Shown piece after piece: positions 1 to 13,710 of a stretch of 64,000 nucleotides of DNA; position 1 is the stretch's first letter, and every line of letters begins with the position of its first letter. The notes beneath the pieces are model-generated. The model saw only the letters and a program-made list of their open reading frames with translations, had not been told where the DNA came from and searched no databases. The DNA is from Rachycentron canadum. Lineage: Eukaryota > Chordata > Actinopteri > Carangiformes > Rachycentridae. Made by a program: the position numbers and the translations under genes. The DNA lies in contig CM076659.1 in NCBI GenBank assembly GCA_038496675.1, positions 7,283,021 to 7,347,020 on the forward strand, read 5' to 3'.

Positions 1-1171
1 GCTTTTAATGGCACTGACACACTTCTAATCTATTTTGAATCAAAAAATCATAAGCATGAAGTCAAACATTACCAATGTTTCAGAGAAAACCATATATGGG
101 CCTCTGGCCATTTAAAATCCATTCCTCAAAATGAATTAGCTTCAGTCTGTAGTAATTGCTTCAAGAGGGCGTCATACTGGTAAAACAGTGGGAGGGGTGG
201 CAAACACACCCCAGTCGGACCAAAGCCTACTGTTTCCTTCATCCAACAGAGGGAACGCCGTGAGCTCACTCCAGAGGAGGCAAAGGAAGGTTTCATTACA
301 GGAGTCACCAAACACATGGTGCTGCACTTTCCATGGTGTTCGCCAGACGGCTAAACAGAGGAGCTTTATTCCTGCGAGCCAGAATGTAGTCATTATGTAA
401 CTAGAGGGCTCCTGCCTCCCTGGGGGGGGGCCCATGAATGACCCCACCCAAACACTGGAACAGGACTGCACCTCAGCTCTCAACAGGCACCGCACCCAGT
501 TAGTGAAGGCTGAAGGGTAAAACCATCGGCCAGAGGCACTGACAGTCAGCCACGGGCCAAAGGCTAACCACACTGGCTTCCTCCGAGCATGGGGAGAATT
601 GCTCAGCATGATCATGTTTACAAAGTTTCCTCACTCAAAGTTCATGGAGTATGATTTTCACTTCCTCATAATATGTAATATATCTGCTAGAGTAAAGGAA
701 TCACAAAAAACGACTCCTGGCTTTTGAAGAAACTCAAGTCTCTGTGCTCGGCCACTAGTGGTTGAAATAGGTGTTTTTACATCTCTGAATATATGAGAAA
801 CAAGTTGATTTCTGAGTTGTAGATATAATTGGTGTTCGCCAAGCTAGCCCTCTCTTTAGCTCCAGTCTTTAAGCTAAGCTAATTGCTTCCTGGCTCCTCC
901 TCCATGCTTCGCACGCAGACAGGAGTGGCATCAATCCTCTAACTCTCTGCAAGAAAGCTACACTTCCTAATAGATCTATATCTATATTCAGAACATATAG
1001 AATTAAAATATGATTCAAGGCTTCTGCTCTCTACATGATAGGTCAACTCTGCAGCAGGCATGTTTCTTTAATGTCTTCTCTACATAGCTAGACTTACTCT
1101 CAGAGATATGTTTTTGCTCCACAGGTAGTTACAACATTTGTGATGGTTATCTTGCCAGCATTTGTCCTCAC
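1..1171. other. itga9 intron 14 (incomplete)
   Basis: No exon is supported here. The stretch at about 820-975 resembles a dispersed fish repeat with the AAGCTAAGCTAA core and a TCTAACTCTCTGCAAGAAAG block. The 147-residue open frame antisense at 172-615 has no domain and no splice context. Confidence 0.6.
820..975 (+). repeat. degenerate dispersed teleost repeat
   Basis: The block contains AGTCTTTAAGCTAAGCTAAT, a CGCACGCAGACAGGAGTGGC-like segment and TCTAACTCTCTGCAAGAAAG, an arrangement I recall from many fish introns. Family name not known to me; ends are approximate. Confidence 0.5.
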
Positions 1172-1486
1172 CTATCTGTCCGGGCAGCTGTCGTCCCCGG
1201 AAGCGCATGCAGATGGTGATGTTGAAGCAGTTTAGGTTCTGGTGGCCCTCGTGGCACTGCGGCACAGAGATGTTGATGGAGACGGGCAGGAAGATGGAGA
1301 CATCCACTGTAATGACAGGCCTGGACCTACAACCGCATCGACCGACACCGTGATGGGTGAGATCGGACAATAAAAATCACTCAGAAGCAGAAGAGAAAAA
1401 AATTAACTGCTGTCTGTCAGAGGTTGATCGAGTGACTCACCTCAGCAGCACCACACTGTTTGCCATGAAAGCTCCGATTGTGACAT
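1172..1486 (-). CDS. itga9: itga9 exons 13-14: end of propeller and start of thigh
   Basis: Exon 13 is 1441-1486 (46 bp), exon 14 1172-1326. Exon 13 encodes DVTIGAFMANSVVLLR, the last FG-GAP strand; its final Arg codon is completed by the first base of exon 14. Exon 14 continues SRPVITVDVSIFLP and contains two sequons (NIS and NIT) and Cys residues matching those after the propeller in human ITGA9. It ends with GRQLPGQI before a GTGAGG donor. The following exon (human GLNYVLMADV region) was looked for in 1-1171 and not found, so it lies outside the window. Confidence 0.92.
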
Positions 1487-2987
1487 CTGAAATAAAAACA
1501 TAAGCGCTATTGATTGAAAATGCCACAAAGAAGATATGAAATTAATGCAACATCTGCTGACAGCGTTTTGTACACATGCAAACAATGCACAGAGGTCTTT
1601 GACTGTCATGCTCTCTAAGTCTGAATGTCAGCTGTGGAATTCAGTAAACAAGATGCCTCCATCACGAGTCTGAAACTCTGCTATTGCAAAGAGAACGAGG
1701 GCGTAAAACCATGACGCTGCAAAACCATTTAACAATCACATCCTTTTCCATTTGATGTGTTTTCATTTCATTTCCTTGATCTTTCAAGCCTCTTCCAGTC
1801 TGCTATGACTGTACCTGTGTAACCATTCCCATCCATGTCCACGTTGCCAGAGATTGACTGGCCAAACATCTGTAGACCAGGGTTTATACTGCGCCCAGAC
1901 AGTTTCTGTAACAGACAATACCAGCCGTCAGCTAACACGTGAGCCAACATGGAAAAAGAGCACATTGTGTAATATGTTTTTGCTCTGTTTTCATAGATAA
2001 ATAATCTTTGCTTACAGACTTGTAGTAAATACCACATTTGGGAGTTTAGCTTGGCGTTAAGACTCTAAACGGGGGAAACAACGAGCCTGGCTATCTCCAG
2101 AGCTCTGACATACACCTCTAAATTTTTGTTTGTTTCATCTGTACACAACTGAGTGCAAACAATGGAGTGTAGTAAAGAAATAAAGAAAAAAATTGGATAT
2201 TCCTTTTATTATCATTAAAAAAACAAAAATTGCTATGGTGGCACATTGTGTGACACTAGGAGTTGTCGTACCATGGAGTATTTGCTGATGATCCCTGCTG
2301 CATCCCCGTGGTAGATATAGACAGCTCCTCCATAGTCATCCTCTTTAGGTGCCCCTATGGCTACATCTGAAGGGACAAATGGAGTACAAAAAGTGTTTCT
2401 GTGTAAAAACTGAAATAGGAATGAATGAGCACATAAATGACCGTGTGTGTTTGTGAATGTGTACAAAAGCTTCCATTAACCCCCTGTTTACTTGCAGCTG
2501 GGCCAGTGCATGGGAAACAAACTGTTACAGTAAGACTCTTAATAGACAATTAAGTGTTGTTAGTGGCCATAAAATCTTGTGCGACCTCTGAGAAAGTGGA
2601 AACAGGACTATAAAGTGCTGGCGAGGGGAAGTGAAACAACGTCCCCTTATGCCGTTTCCACACAAAAGTCCATATATAAACTTTCTTTTTATAAACCAAA
2701 ACACCTCAGTGCCATTAAAGGTGCAGCATACCAAAACAGAAAGGGTAAAACAATGACACTATTTCTTTTTGTAAATGTCTAACAATAATTAACTCATCAT
2801 GTTGAAGTTTAATTATACAAATCATTTGTTCTTACTGAAACTGTGTATTATGATTTCTACAGTAGTTCTTTAAAATGAAATAGTAGCGGTTATGTTGTAA
2901 ATAATGCTGTCAGTCAGCGACTAAGTCTGGCTCTTTCGACACTCTGAGTTGCAGGATGAGTTATACTTCCCAGCTGCCATCTTTCCT

Positions 2988-3042
<55 letters not shown>

Positions 3043-6000
3043 GCCAGGCTGTAGGCCTTGAGGCGTATCTCACACAGAGATGAAACCATGCAGCAGCTTC
3101 CAGCCCCGAGTGCGAGACGGACGCCAAGTCGGGCCGGCAGGGGGACAGACAGCGTAAAATGTATGTCTCAGTGTGTGAGGATGATTTAGTTTGCATCTGG
3201 GTGAATCTGTGCACACAAAGAGCGAGAGAGAGCAATAATTTCTACACATCCCCGCTTGCCGCAGGGTAATCGAAACAAAATGTTTGTGAAAATGACGGGG
3301 TTCTGCTGCACCTACTGAGCTACTCGACCAGCCAACGTTTGCTTGTGGCCTGATGTGAAGAATATAAACTGTGCAACTTTATTACCCACCAGATGACAGA
3401 GGAAATGGCTTTGTTGCATGACTACTGGACAAAAGCACAGAATACTGTAACAAAGTGGTTGGCAGTGCCTGGATTATGGAATCATAGCCCACTGGAGGGT
3501 CTTTACTAAGACTGCTACATATAAAACACAGCCTCAGCTTTGTTCTGAACTCTCACCAGTGGCTAGATACTTAGTGACAATACCAGCTGTTTTGCATGTA
3601 GGGCCTGTTTTGAAATCTGTCCATTTTGGTGCATTCAAGGACACTCTGGCATCTGAGACAGACAAAATGTTGCGCTGTCATTGCAGTAGTTGATTTAAAA
3701 GCAAACACTCTCTCCTCTGAATAAAAGGATGTAAATCAACCAAACCTGTAGCACAGTTGGAAAAGGTGGCCAACACTAATGTACATTAAAAATGATGTGT
3801 TGAATGAACTGAAACATGTTAAATCCTGTGTGGTCCTTTGAGTCAGTGGTTTCCCTTTATTGGCTTTTGACCCCGTCTGCTTGTTACTTCGTTAGATAGG
3901 TTTCAGATGTCTATCAGCTGTGAGCAGTTTCTTTGAGTGAAAAGAAACTATTCATAAAAAAAAATAAAAAAATCCCATCAATTGACTCAGTGACCCCTAA
4001 AATTTATTTGACCCAATGAAGGACTCCTGACCCACAGATTGGGAATCACTGTTTTGATTGTTATTATATATGAAATACCTATAATAATATATGTCCCAAT
4101 TCATTTACAATAAAAAAACCACAAAAGTGTAATAAAGCTAAATGTGCTCAAAATGAACAGCAGCATTCAGAGTTCAATGTCAAATGACCAAACTTCATCT
4201 GCTGACGAGTTAAAAGCGAGTAAGTGGACGTTGAGTGGACACTATTCCCTCAACATACAGTATAAAAGCATGTTTATAAAGTCCAAACATTTCTTTGCCG
4301 ATACCTTGATATCCATCGTCATCAATGTCTCCAATTGCAGCGATGCACTCTCCGAAGTGAGCATTGTAAGCATTGTCACCGGTCAAAACACGGGCCTCCT
4401 CCATCACCCCCTGCAAACAGAAGCAGGCAAGAGAACAGTTTATATTCAGAGCTGGCAAATGAAAGTCCTCAGCTCCAGTGAAAAGCTTCATTCAGATAAA
4501 ATGATTTGTTAGTTTGCTTTCAGTTGGCAGCTACTAAATAAATAAGGTGTTCTTCTTGGTCAGATAAATAATCTCACAATGCTCCATTGTTTCATTCTAG
4601 TAACATGATGAGGCTAAATAAATCAAACACGAGGAGACTCTGCATTAATCAACCTGCACAAAAGTGTACGTCTGTGCAGGTTGAACCCAGAGAGAGAGGG
4701 AGTAGTGAGTAAATGTGCGAGTTATGGTATCATGTTCCCACTGACCCACAGATCCCACTCACATTGCCCTTGCTGAGGTACACAGACACCTGGCCCTCAT
4801 CCCGGAGCTGGCTGTGCATGGGTGCCCCCACCAGCAGGTCCGACAGGCCGTCCTGGTTCAGATCAACTGCACACAATGAGGAGCCAAAGTAAGAGCCCAT
4901 CTGGAACCAAGCCGAGCCACAGAGCAATGGGTCAGATCACAGACACTCCTTCACTCCTTCAGTTCATACAATCGACATAACGCTTCCCCCCTTTTATAGC
5001 TATACCAATATTAAAGGAATATTTACACAACTTATGTCTTAAAGCTACCCTGACTTCCTTTTATTTACTCTGCATGAAAAGCTTTAGCTACCACCCTTTG
5101 CTTTGGTTTCTGGAAAGCGTGCTCCTTCATTAAATTGTTTTACTGTCGAAACACCTAAAGCAGACATAAACAGAGCAGTTCTGACTACAGAGCAGTTAGA
5201 GCAGCCTGTCTGCAAAGCATCTTGAGATTCGACTACATGATCCCTGAGGCCGATTGGGCTAAAATAAATATACTGTAGTGTTCCTGATGAAAAGAGTTCA
5301 GTGTAGGAATAAACCACAATGTAAAATATGTGCTGCATCATGATTAAAAAGATCCGTGAGAAACCACATCTGAGCTCATACCATTTTCCCTGAGGCTTGA
5401 AAACTCCTCACCAAAGACACACCATCTATTTTGAAAATGTAAACCTGTGCAGAAGAAAAAAAACAAAATCACTGCAGCAAGCAACATAAGAGGACTTCAG
5501 GTCAACAGCGGGAGATACGACAAAGGATCAAGTCCCTTACTTTTCCGCTGCCGCTGTGCTGAGGAGCCCCTGCAGCGATGTCTATTACATTAGGAGAGGA
5601 GAAGTGTCCCGCAGTCACAGCATAGCCTGGAGACGCAGACACTTATCAGTCACTGCTCCTTTGTACTGATATATTAGACATTTATCACAGACGTCCTCAT
5701 GAGACAGACTCATACCAAGGTAGCTGTATCTGTGGGAGTCCACGTCTTCTTTGTTCAGGCCGTAGAAAGAGTCAGAGGTCAGGTTGTATACCTTGATCGT
5801 CCCCGTCCAGTAGTATGACCCCGGTGCCCCCATGACCACCAGCTCCTGAAAATGAGAACCACCCACATTCGTTCAGATAACTCCACCTTTCATCTGCAGT
5901 GAAGCACCCTGCTGATGAGAGGGGGGAAAAAAAAGAAAAAGAAGAGAAAGAAAGGCACTGCTGGGTGAATGTCTGGTTAACCAATGGCCACAGACAAGTT

Positions 6001-9000
6001 TGTGCTATCTGCTCTTAACCACATATCCAGATGGCATGCCAGCTGAAGCTTTGATATGATGAGGAATTCAGAGCCTGAGCAAAATTGACAGATGTAAAAT
6101 GAGTTGTTCACAGCTTTTTGGTGCAATGCTCCACATCTATCAATGGAAGCGGAGCAGGAGAATTAGGATGTGCCACTTCGACTACATTAAAGGATGCAGA
6201 CTCTCTGGCTCATCAGCTGAAGTTTCAGTTACGCCGGAACATGTGTGGTCACCACTGGGAACTCGTGCACCACACAAACAAACTGAACAACACAGTGATG
6301 ACCTTACTCAACGGTATACATTCCCTGCACTGTGGTGTCAAACATCTGGGCACCACCAGGCGTGTGGACTGTGGTTCAGACAAGGATAAGGTTTAACAGT
6401 TGGACAGCTTTTCTTTAAATTCCTCACATTCTTTTAAAGAGGGGGTGGTGGTTCAAATGCTTTAACAGATCAACAGTGATGTTCTCTGTTTGTATAAAAA
6501 AAAAAAAAAAGCAGGTTTGATGATTTCTCTTTGGGTTTAAAACAATCGGTTCATTGTGGGATCCATCATTATCACAATCTTTTCTTTCCTGAGGCCAAAC
6601 GTCTTCACTCTGTTGTTATTTACAGCGTCCACGTCACATACAGTCACATTTGACGAAATGCTGTACCGTCCATCATAATACTGTTCTTTTTCACTGGAGT
6701 TTATGTAACAAAATCATGAAACAAATCCCTGAAATGTGACAGTCACAATGAGTGTTTCATAACAGCCGTGAACAAGACTTTCAAAGACTCTTTGACACCC
6801 TGTTCAATCACACACATCAAAGAACCTGCAGTAAATGGTCAACACGTTATCAGCAGATCATGTGAAATGATCCCATTTTAGTATCTGTGACAGGAAAATT
6901 AGTTTTAAAAGCAAAGCCGTGTGAGCATGTGAGTGACATGTATGTGTTGCTGACTTTTACACTATGTATAAGTATCAGTATCATGCTATATAATCACATA
7001 ATGACAATATAGTAAAACACAGCTGGCGTATAAAAATATTATAGACAAGTGGTGCTCATGAACAAACACTTAAAATGTCCTTATATCTGCTTAAAACTAT
7101 ATTATAGTTTAGTAGTAAACAATTTATTAAATGCTTCAATGCTGCTTATAAATTAAATCTGCCAATTTTTTTCTGTTTATAAAATAGAGAAAATCCATTA
7201 CAGTTTCAACTATCTTGTTTTGTCCATCCAACAGTCCAGTACCCAAAGAAATTCAGTTTGCAGTGATATAAAACTTATTTTATTTTAAGAGAAGAGTCAC
7301 TTAAAATGATTGATTGATTGATGATTCAATCATCAATTAGTTATTTGTGGTTCTAGCAGAGTTGCTTGAGATTAGCACAAGGTTAAATTTAAATATATTA
7401 ATATATATATTCTGAATATATTTACGTTATTTAGCATAAAAAATTAATTAAGAGTAAAAAAACTGCACTTATTGCATTACATTTACAGTCTACTGTACTT
7501 TACTGTATGTCCCAAATTACGCGTGACTGTAATCTGAGACTTTAAAAGGACCTTTGCAGAACATGCTGCTAACGGGAAACATCAGGAAAGAATTATGTTA
7601 CTAACAAAATGTCTAAACTGATCAAATTTAAATTTCTCAAATTTTGATTTATTCCTATATGCACATTTTTCCTGTCAAACTACATTTTCACAAAAATGCT
7701 TGTAGAAGTTAAATCTATTTGACCTTGCTTTCACCACTTCTGCTTCTCTCTAGACCTCTTTCAGACAAACATGTGGGAGACCAAAGGCTGCTGGGGAGAT
7801 ACAAGAAGGTGTTTCTGCGATGGAGGATGATGTGAATATCAAAAAACAGAAGTGAATCTATGCTTTGGAGAAAAGGAAGCTCATATTTTCTCAGGAGCTT
7901 TATCTTGTGGAACCACACCAGAGATCAAGTGAGCGCCGCTGCAGCCTATGCCTGGAAACATAAGCTTAGTCATCAGCACTTCAGCCACCAGAGCGCTAAC
8001 TAACGGATATCTGACTGCAGACCTCAGATTTTCAGATTTCAGGTTTATCTTCAGAGTACAAGATAGTGAAAGTCAACAAAGAATGAGGAAAAAAGCTTCT
8101 TTGTAACATCAGGCATGTGCTAGTGTTAATGTTGATCATACTTTCAACTGAGAGAGTGATTCCCCTGGTGAGAAAAAGAGAAAGAGTATGAGAACAAACA
8201 ATACTTTCTGTCCATATGTAATTATAATTATTATTATTATGTTGATATGATTCAACTGCTCTGTTGATGTGTCCAGACAACAGAGTTCAGACAGCACACA
8301 CCAAGATAAGAGAGTATTATATGGATTAAAAGGACGAACAGGCAACGTTACTGACCTCCGTAAAAACTCCTGCTATCCCTGCTTGGCACGAGCCGTGCTC
8401 TTCCCCATACTTTTGCTTATAGTCTGTAAGAAAAAACAAACCACAAATTATTTCACTGTGTGCTCGGGCCAGCATTTACTGGAGTTTTTCCTGCATTCCA
8501 TATGGAGCTAGTCAAAGTCCCAGTCCCATCCAAGAGGAAAGGGGGCAGAAAGCAGACTGAGAAGACCTCTTACTTTGGGGAAAGAGAGAGAGCGGGAGAG
8601 AGAGAAGGGGGGGTGCTCTCAGGTTACAAAAATATTGAGCTTGGATCTGCACAAAATGCACAGTAAATAACATCCCATGCAAAGCTTGCCTGGGTTCTCC
8701 ACCACTGCTGGCAACAAGAGTTACGGAAGGAAGTGAAGTCCTGACCTGGGAGCACAGTTAAGGTGTAAAACAGCCTTTGATAAATAGCTGTGAGTCACAT
8801 ATCAAAACATATGAGGAACACATTTGCATGAGTCAGCTCAAAATGTTACACAGAACTTTTTGGGTTTTTTTTGATGAAACTTGATTTCTAGCATTGTAGT
8901 GTGTGCACAAAGAAAAACAACGTGCAGCACAAATGGATTTGATTTACTACAAGTAAAACAAAATCAGATTCCTCCACTCTGCGAGTAAATCTCCTCCTAG

Positions 9001-12000
9001 AAACATCTGATTTCTGGAGAATCGAGCTAAAACCTGTGCTCGAGCGAAACTACCATAATAGCACCTTTGTAATGATGTTTTTCTTTTGCGAAAAGGCGCA
9101 CGGGGAACACACCGCCACTGGACCAACGTTCATATATCTGGTTTAACAAACTGTGAGTCTTTCAGTGGTGGGAGCTGGCTCTCGCCGGAGTTCATGAGTT
9201 GGCTTGAGGATGAGAGATCACACTTCAAGGATCTCGTGCTACTCTTCCTCAGTGCCAAAAGACCAATCAGAGGCTAGAAGCAGATGTGAGGCTTCCCACT
9301 GATGGTGCTAGCTACAGAGGTCACGTGCCATGATAGACTTTAACCATGCAAGAGGTAAAACAGACTAAACCAGTTGTTTCCTAAATCAGGGTCTGGACCT
9401 CTCATGCCAAACGAACCCTGGCCATGTTATCATGTTAACATTTGCTAATTTGCACTGAACCCAAAACACAGCTGAGGCTGAATGACAGTGAAGGTGTTCG
9501 GTCATTAACCAAAGAACTAAGCAAATGATTTGACCTGATAATGAAAAGTTAAGGCATCACCAAAGCGATTAGAGTTCATCCTGAGGGGGACATAAATAAA
9601 TGATCCAGATTCCATAGTGATTTAGAGGAGAAGTCAGGGCATCACCAAAGTCATTAGAATTCATCCTCTGGGGAACCTGACTACCTATAGCAAATCTGCT
9701 GCTTGCGTGGCAAAACATACTTTACTTACACTATTTTCATCAATGTATTCTTTCTTTAAATCATCAGGCCTTTAATATTGCCTAAAATGAAACAACATGG
9801 GGAACAAATCAGACTTAACTGCTTGTAACTCATGTGCCTCTAGTTAGTTGGGAGCCACTGGAATAAACCAACAATAGACATCTTTTCAAGTGACTATTTC
9901 TGTTAATATTGGTTACAAATCCTGATTAAATTTATACCGGACCTTCATAACAAGGGATGAGCGGCTTGGTCCTGCCCTGAAGCGTTGGGGGGATGATGGA
10001 GCAGTATCCATGCGGGAGGATATGCTCTGAATTGTAGTAGACGTTCTTCCAGCGGTGAGCACAGGCCTGCGGAGAGAAAAGCGGGAGCGGCAAACAAATT
10101 CAGACACGCTCATTTTGTAAATACAAACATTTCAGGCTGCGGGTAGGGGGCTCCTAGACCACGCTGACTGTTTAAGCCCCATCCTGGCTGGGCTGGAGTC
10201 AGTGCGTCTCTGTGGCAGTCAGATGAGTGTGGGGGGAGTTAAAGCCCATCCATAACCCTGACCACGGTCTGTGGTGTGAATATCTCAGCTGCAGCCTGAG
10301 ATCTGTGTTTCCCAAACAGCAATTAATGTGCAGCAAAAAAAATCTTCACTTTAACATTTGAGTTTTCATTTGAACTGCTCCTCCAGGCTCCACAGGCAAC
10401 AAGAAGGGCCAAAAGTTCAGACAGCAAAAAAAAAAAAAGAAAAGAAAAGAAGATTGGAAACTGAACAAATTCTGACTTTAATCTGCCGCTGGTGAAACAG
10501 GGAGAACATTTCTTTAACTGACAGTGAATAATTCTAAAAACAATATTTTGTTGGTGTGTTTTTCAAAGTAAAACAAAGCAAACTGGATAATATAGACTAG
10601 ATTTGGAACTCTGCACAAATCAGGCCACACATATACAGTATGTGTAAATGTGGTAATAATTTAGTACCCAGGGGGGATGGCGGTGGGGCTCCTGTGGCTC
10701 TGGGGACAGTTCTGGATGCCTCCGTGCAGACAAAGTTCACTTCATTTCCCCCTGCACTGTTTAACCCCCCCTCCCCATTCCCCTCCCACACACATGCACA
10801 CACACAACCAGTATAAATGGATATAAGAGTTGGGGCGATTGTGGACACAGAGCATCAGATGACTGTCTGGAAGCAAGATTCTGCGTTGAGAGACAAAGGG
10901 CAGCTCGGCCAACAGTAGTAGCAATACCAGCATGAACTCTCCCTCTTAAGCAGAAGCAGATTCTTTGGAGAAAAAAAAAAAAAAAAAAAAAAAGATCAAT
11001 CAGCTGACATAAACACAGCAAAAGGAGCTGCTCGCAGCAGCTGACAAGTTCTGTCGAGGCAGCAAAGGAGACTTTTATGGCTGGAGTGCGGTGCTGTTGT
11101 CACAGTAATACAGAGCTCAGTGGTCACAAACAAGGCCTTCACTCAAAGCACAGATGAAATCACCACTGCACACATCTGCCAAGCAGCCGTTTCTCTCCTG
11201 TTGCACAGAAACGTGAGTCCATTCAGATGAGATTTAAAAAAAAAAAAAAAAAATAGAAGAAGAAGACGAAGAAGAAAAAAAGGCACAGTTACACGTGGCT
11301 GTGGAAAGTCACCACCTTTCTTTTATCATGACCCTCCCTGGACAGCCAACGAGTGAGCAGCTAAAAGCTTGTTGATAAACAGCTCCACGCTCAAATCCTC
11401 ACCACTGATGACTCCAAGAAGTTTTCAACTCTTGACGGACTGACTGACGAGGAAAGCCAAGGGTGATGGTTTGAAAATCATGCCAGTAAATTCCACTGAG
11501 GGGGAAAAAAATGGACCAAAGACAAACACATCGAAAGGAACAGAGGCTGACCGGGCCAAGCAGTTATCTGGACATCTTCAGAGAGAGGAATTCTTTTGAT
11601 TGTTCTGACTCCCAGGGGCCCAGTTCAATCAGCAACAGGTATTCAAGCACATTCACACCTGTCATGAATGTTTCAAGAGTTCCCCCCTCTCTACCCACCA
11701 CAGGACACCGTGGGTTCACATTTAATGAAAGGCTGCCCTCAGACGGGACCACTGCAGAGGGGCTGAAGCCTAAACTAACCCTTCCAGCTGCCCTGTGATC
11801 TCTGCATAAACACCCAGCTAAGCACTTCTGGGATTAGCACCACTAGTTAGACTCCTAATTTCTCTAACTTGTTTTTTTCACTTATAGCAATCTACTTTTG
11901 ACAAACCCTGTTCCACTGACTCCTCCAGCTCCAAACACGAGGTAAATGTTTCACAGTATTATGTAACCACTCAGCAGCTTCCAAATCTCTCTGACTTTAG

Positions 12001-13675
12001 TTGTGAGTCCAGCTTTGGATATGAAAACGAAAAAAAAAAGAAAGATCATTCAAAATCAGGACTAAGTTCAGTTTTTCTTTTTTACTTCTGCCATGTTCAG
12101 AGTTTGCGAGCATGTGACACAGACTGGAAGGAAAGGAAGGGTTGTAAAAGTTGGGACCAGCTGTGGTTTAACAGCGCGGTTCATGGTAAGACATTTGTAA
12201 CAATGATGTTGGTATAATCAGGTCTGTTTTTAGGACCGCACTGTGCATGGTTCCCATTTAACAATTTGCTGAAGTGTCCCCAAACTCACCAGTATTTTGC
12301 CGTTGGCTCTGTCCTGGCGGGCGAGGCTGACCCCCATCCACTCATCATCCCTGTCTCCCTGGCACGTCTTCCCACACGACTCTCTCGGCTTGTTTGCTGA
12401 AAGACAATGAGAGCAGTTTGCAGACGTTGAGTCATCAGGAGGGAGGACGTCTTGGAGCAAGTAACTTGTTGCTTTGTTAGTCGCTGACAGCTTTTTGGTC
12501 TCTGGGTTTTATTATTTATTTCAGATGAATGTGCAAATAATGTTGACACTCAATCAAATCCATTATGATCAGCTCTGTGACACTGGATTGATGAAGTTGA
12601 GATCAATATTAATATGTGAGAGCTAAACAAGCCTAATAACTGGCTGATATTTGTTTTGCATAAACATACACAAATATTTGAATCAGGATTTCTTCTTTGC
12701 AACTGACTAATCTGCCAATTATTTTCTCAAACAATAAATGAATTGTCTTGTTACAAACGCATCAGAAAACAATGCCAGTTTCCTCAGTGGTTGTAAAATG
12801 TCACCAAATGTCACGTTGTATTCGACCAAGAGCAGAAATTCACCTCTACAATCATGTTAAAGCAAGAAAAAGCTGCAGATTCTTACATTGCAGAATGTTG
12901 GGATTTGTGCTTGAAAAATGACTTAAATTACCAGTTAATTTCCTTTCAATCAGATAATTGATTCATTGTCCAGCATTTGCAGCTTCAATGAGTATTTCAA
13001 AGGTTGTGATCTATGTGTGTCCTAATAGGTATTTTAAATAAAAATAAAACTCTCTGTATAAAGACACAGTTTCTAAATAACCACAAACATATCTTTTTCT
13101 TGCTATCAGTCAATATATGTATATGCTGATATCGATATATCTGCTATAAGCTACTGCAGGCAGATAGTCCAACTTTTGTTCTCTTTCTAATTCATACATG
13201 CAGCTGTGAGTGTCTGTGTGTTGTTCGTTTCTTTAGGCCTGTCAGGGTTCAGCTCCTCTGGCTCATGATTCACTGGTCACTGAACAGTCAGGGTTAGTGT
13301 TGACTTGTGATCGTTGCTGTTTTTGGGGGTTTTTTTGTGCATTTTGGTGACACATTGACAGAGCGCAGGGTTAATATTAAAGCCATGTCTACATCCACCC
13401 CCTCCCCCCCCAGCCATGCTGAACTTATTTTGGCTCACGTGCTTGGAAAATATTAGCAGAGGCATAAATCATATTTATCAAAATATTTATGGACCTCTAC
13501 ACACAGAGCCCTCTGGTCTTTTACATGTCTCCATATAGCAGGTTTAGAACAAAGGGAACAAATGTCGCACTGTTAAGGGCAGCATAAGGCTGCATTATTC
13601 TGATAAAACAAAACAGATGCTTGGAGGAGTTTTTTTGCAGAAAGTGGACAGGAGAAGCTGCAGGAAAGCCCAGCG

Positions 13676-13710
<35 letters not shown>

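Noticed and set aside
172..615. 147-codon antisense open frame at the left edge
   Set aside because: No domain, low-complexity residues, not in phase with itga9 exon 14, and no acceptor in frame. It is not the next integrin exon.
6099..6396. Two overlapping frames of over 90 codons in itga9 intron 5
   Set aside because: They overlap each other in different frames, lack splice context and have no recognisable motif.
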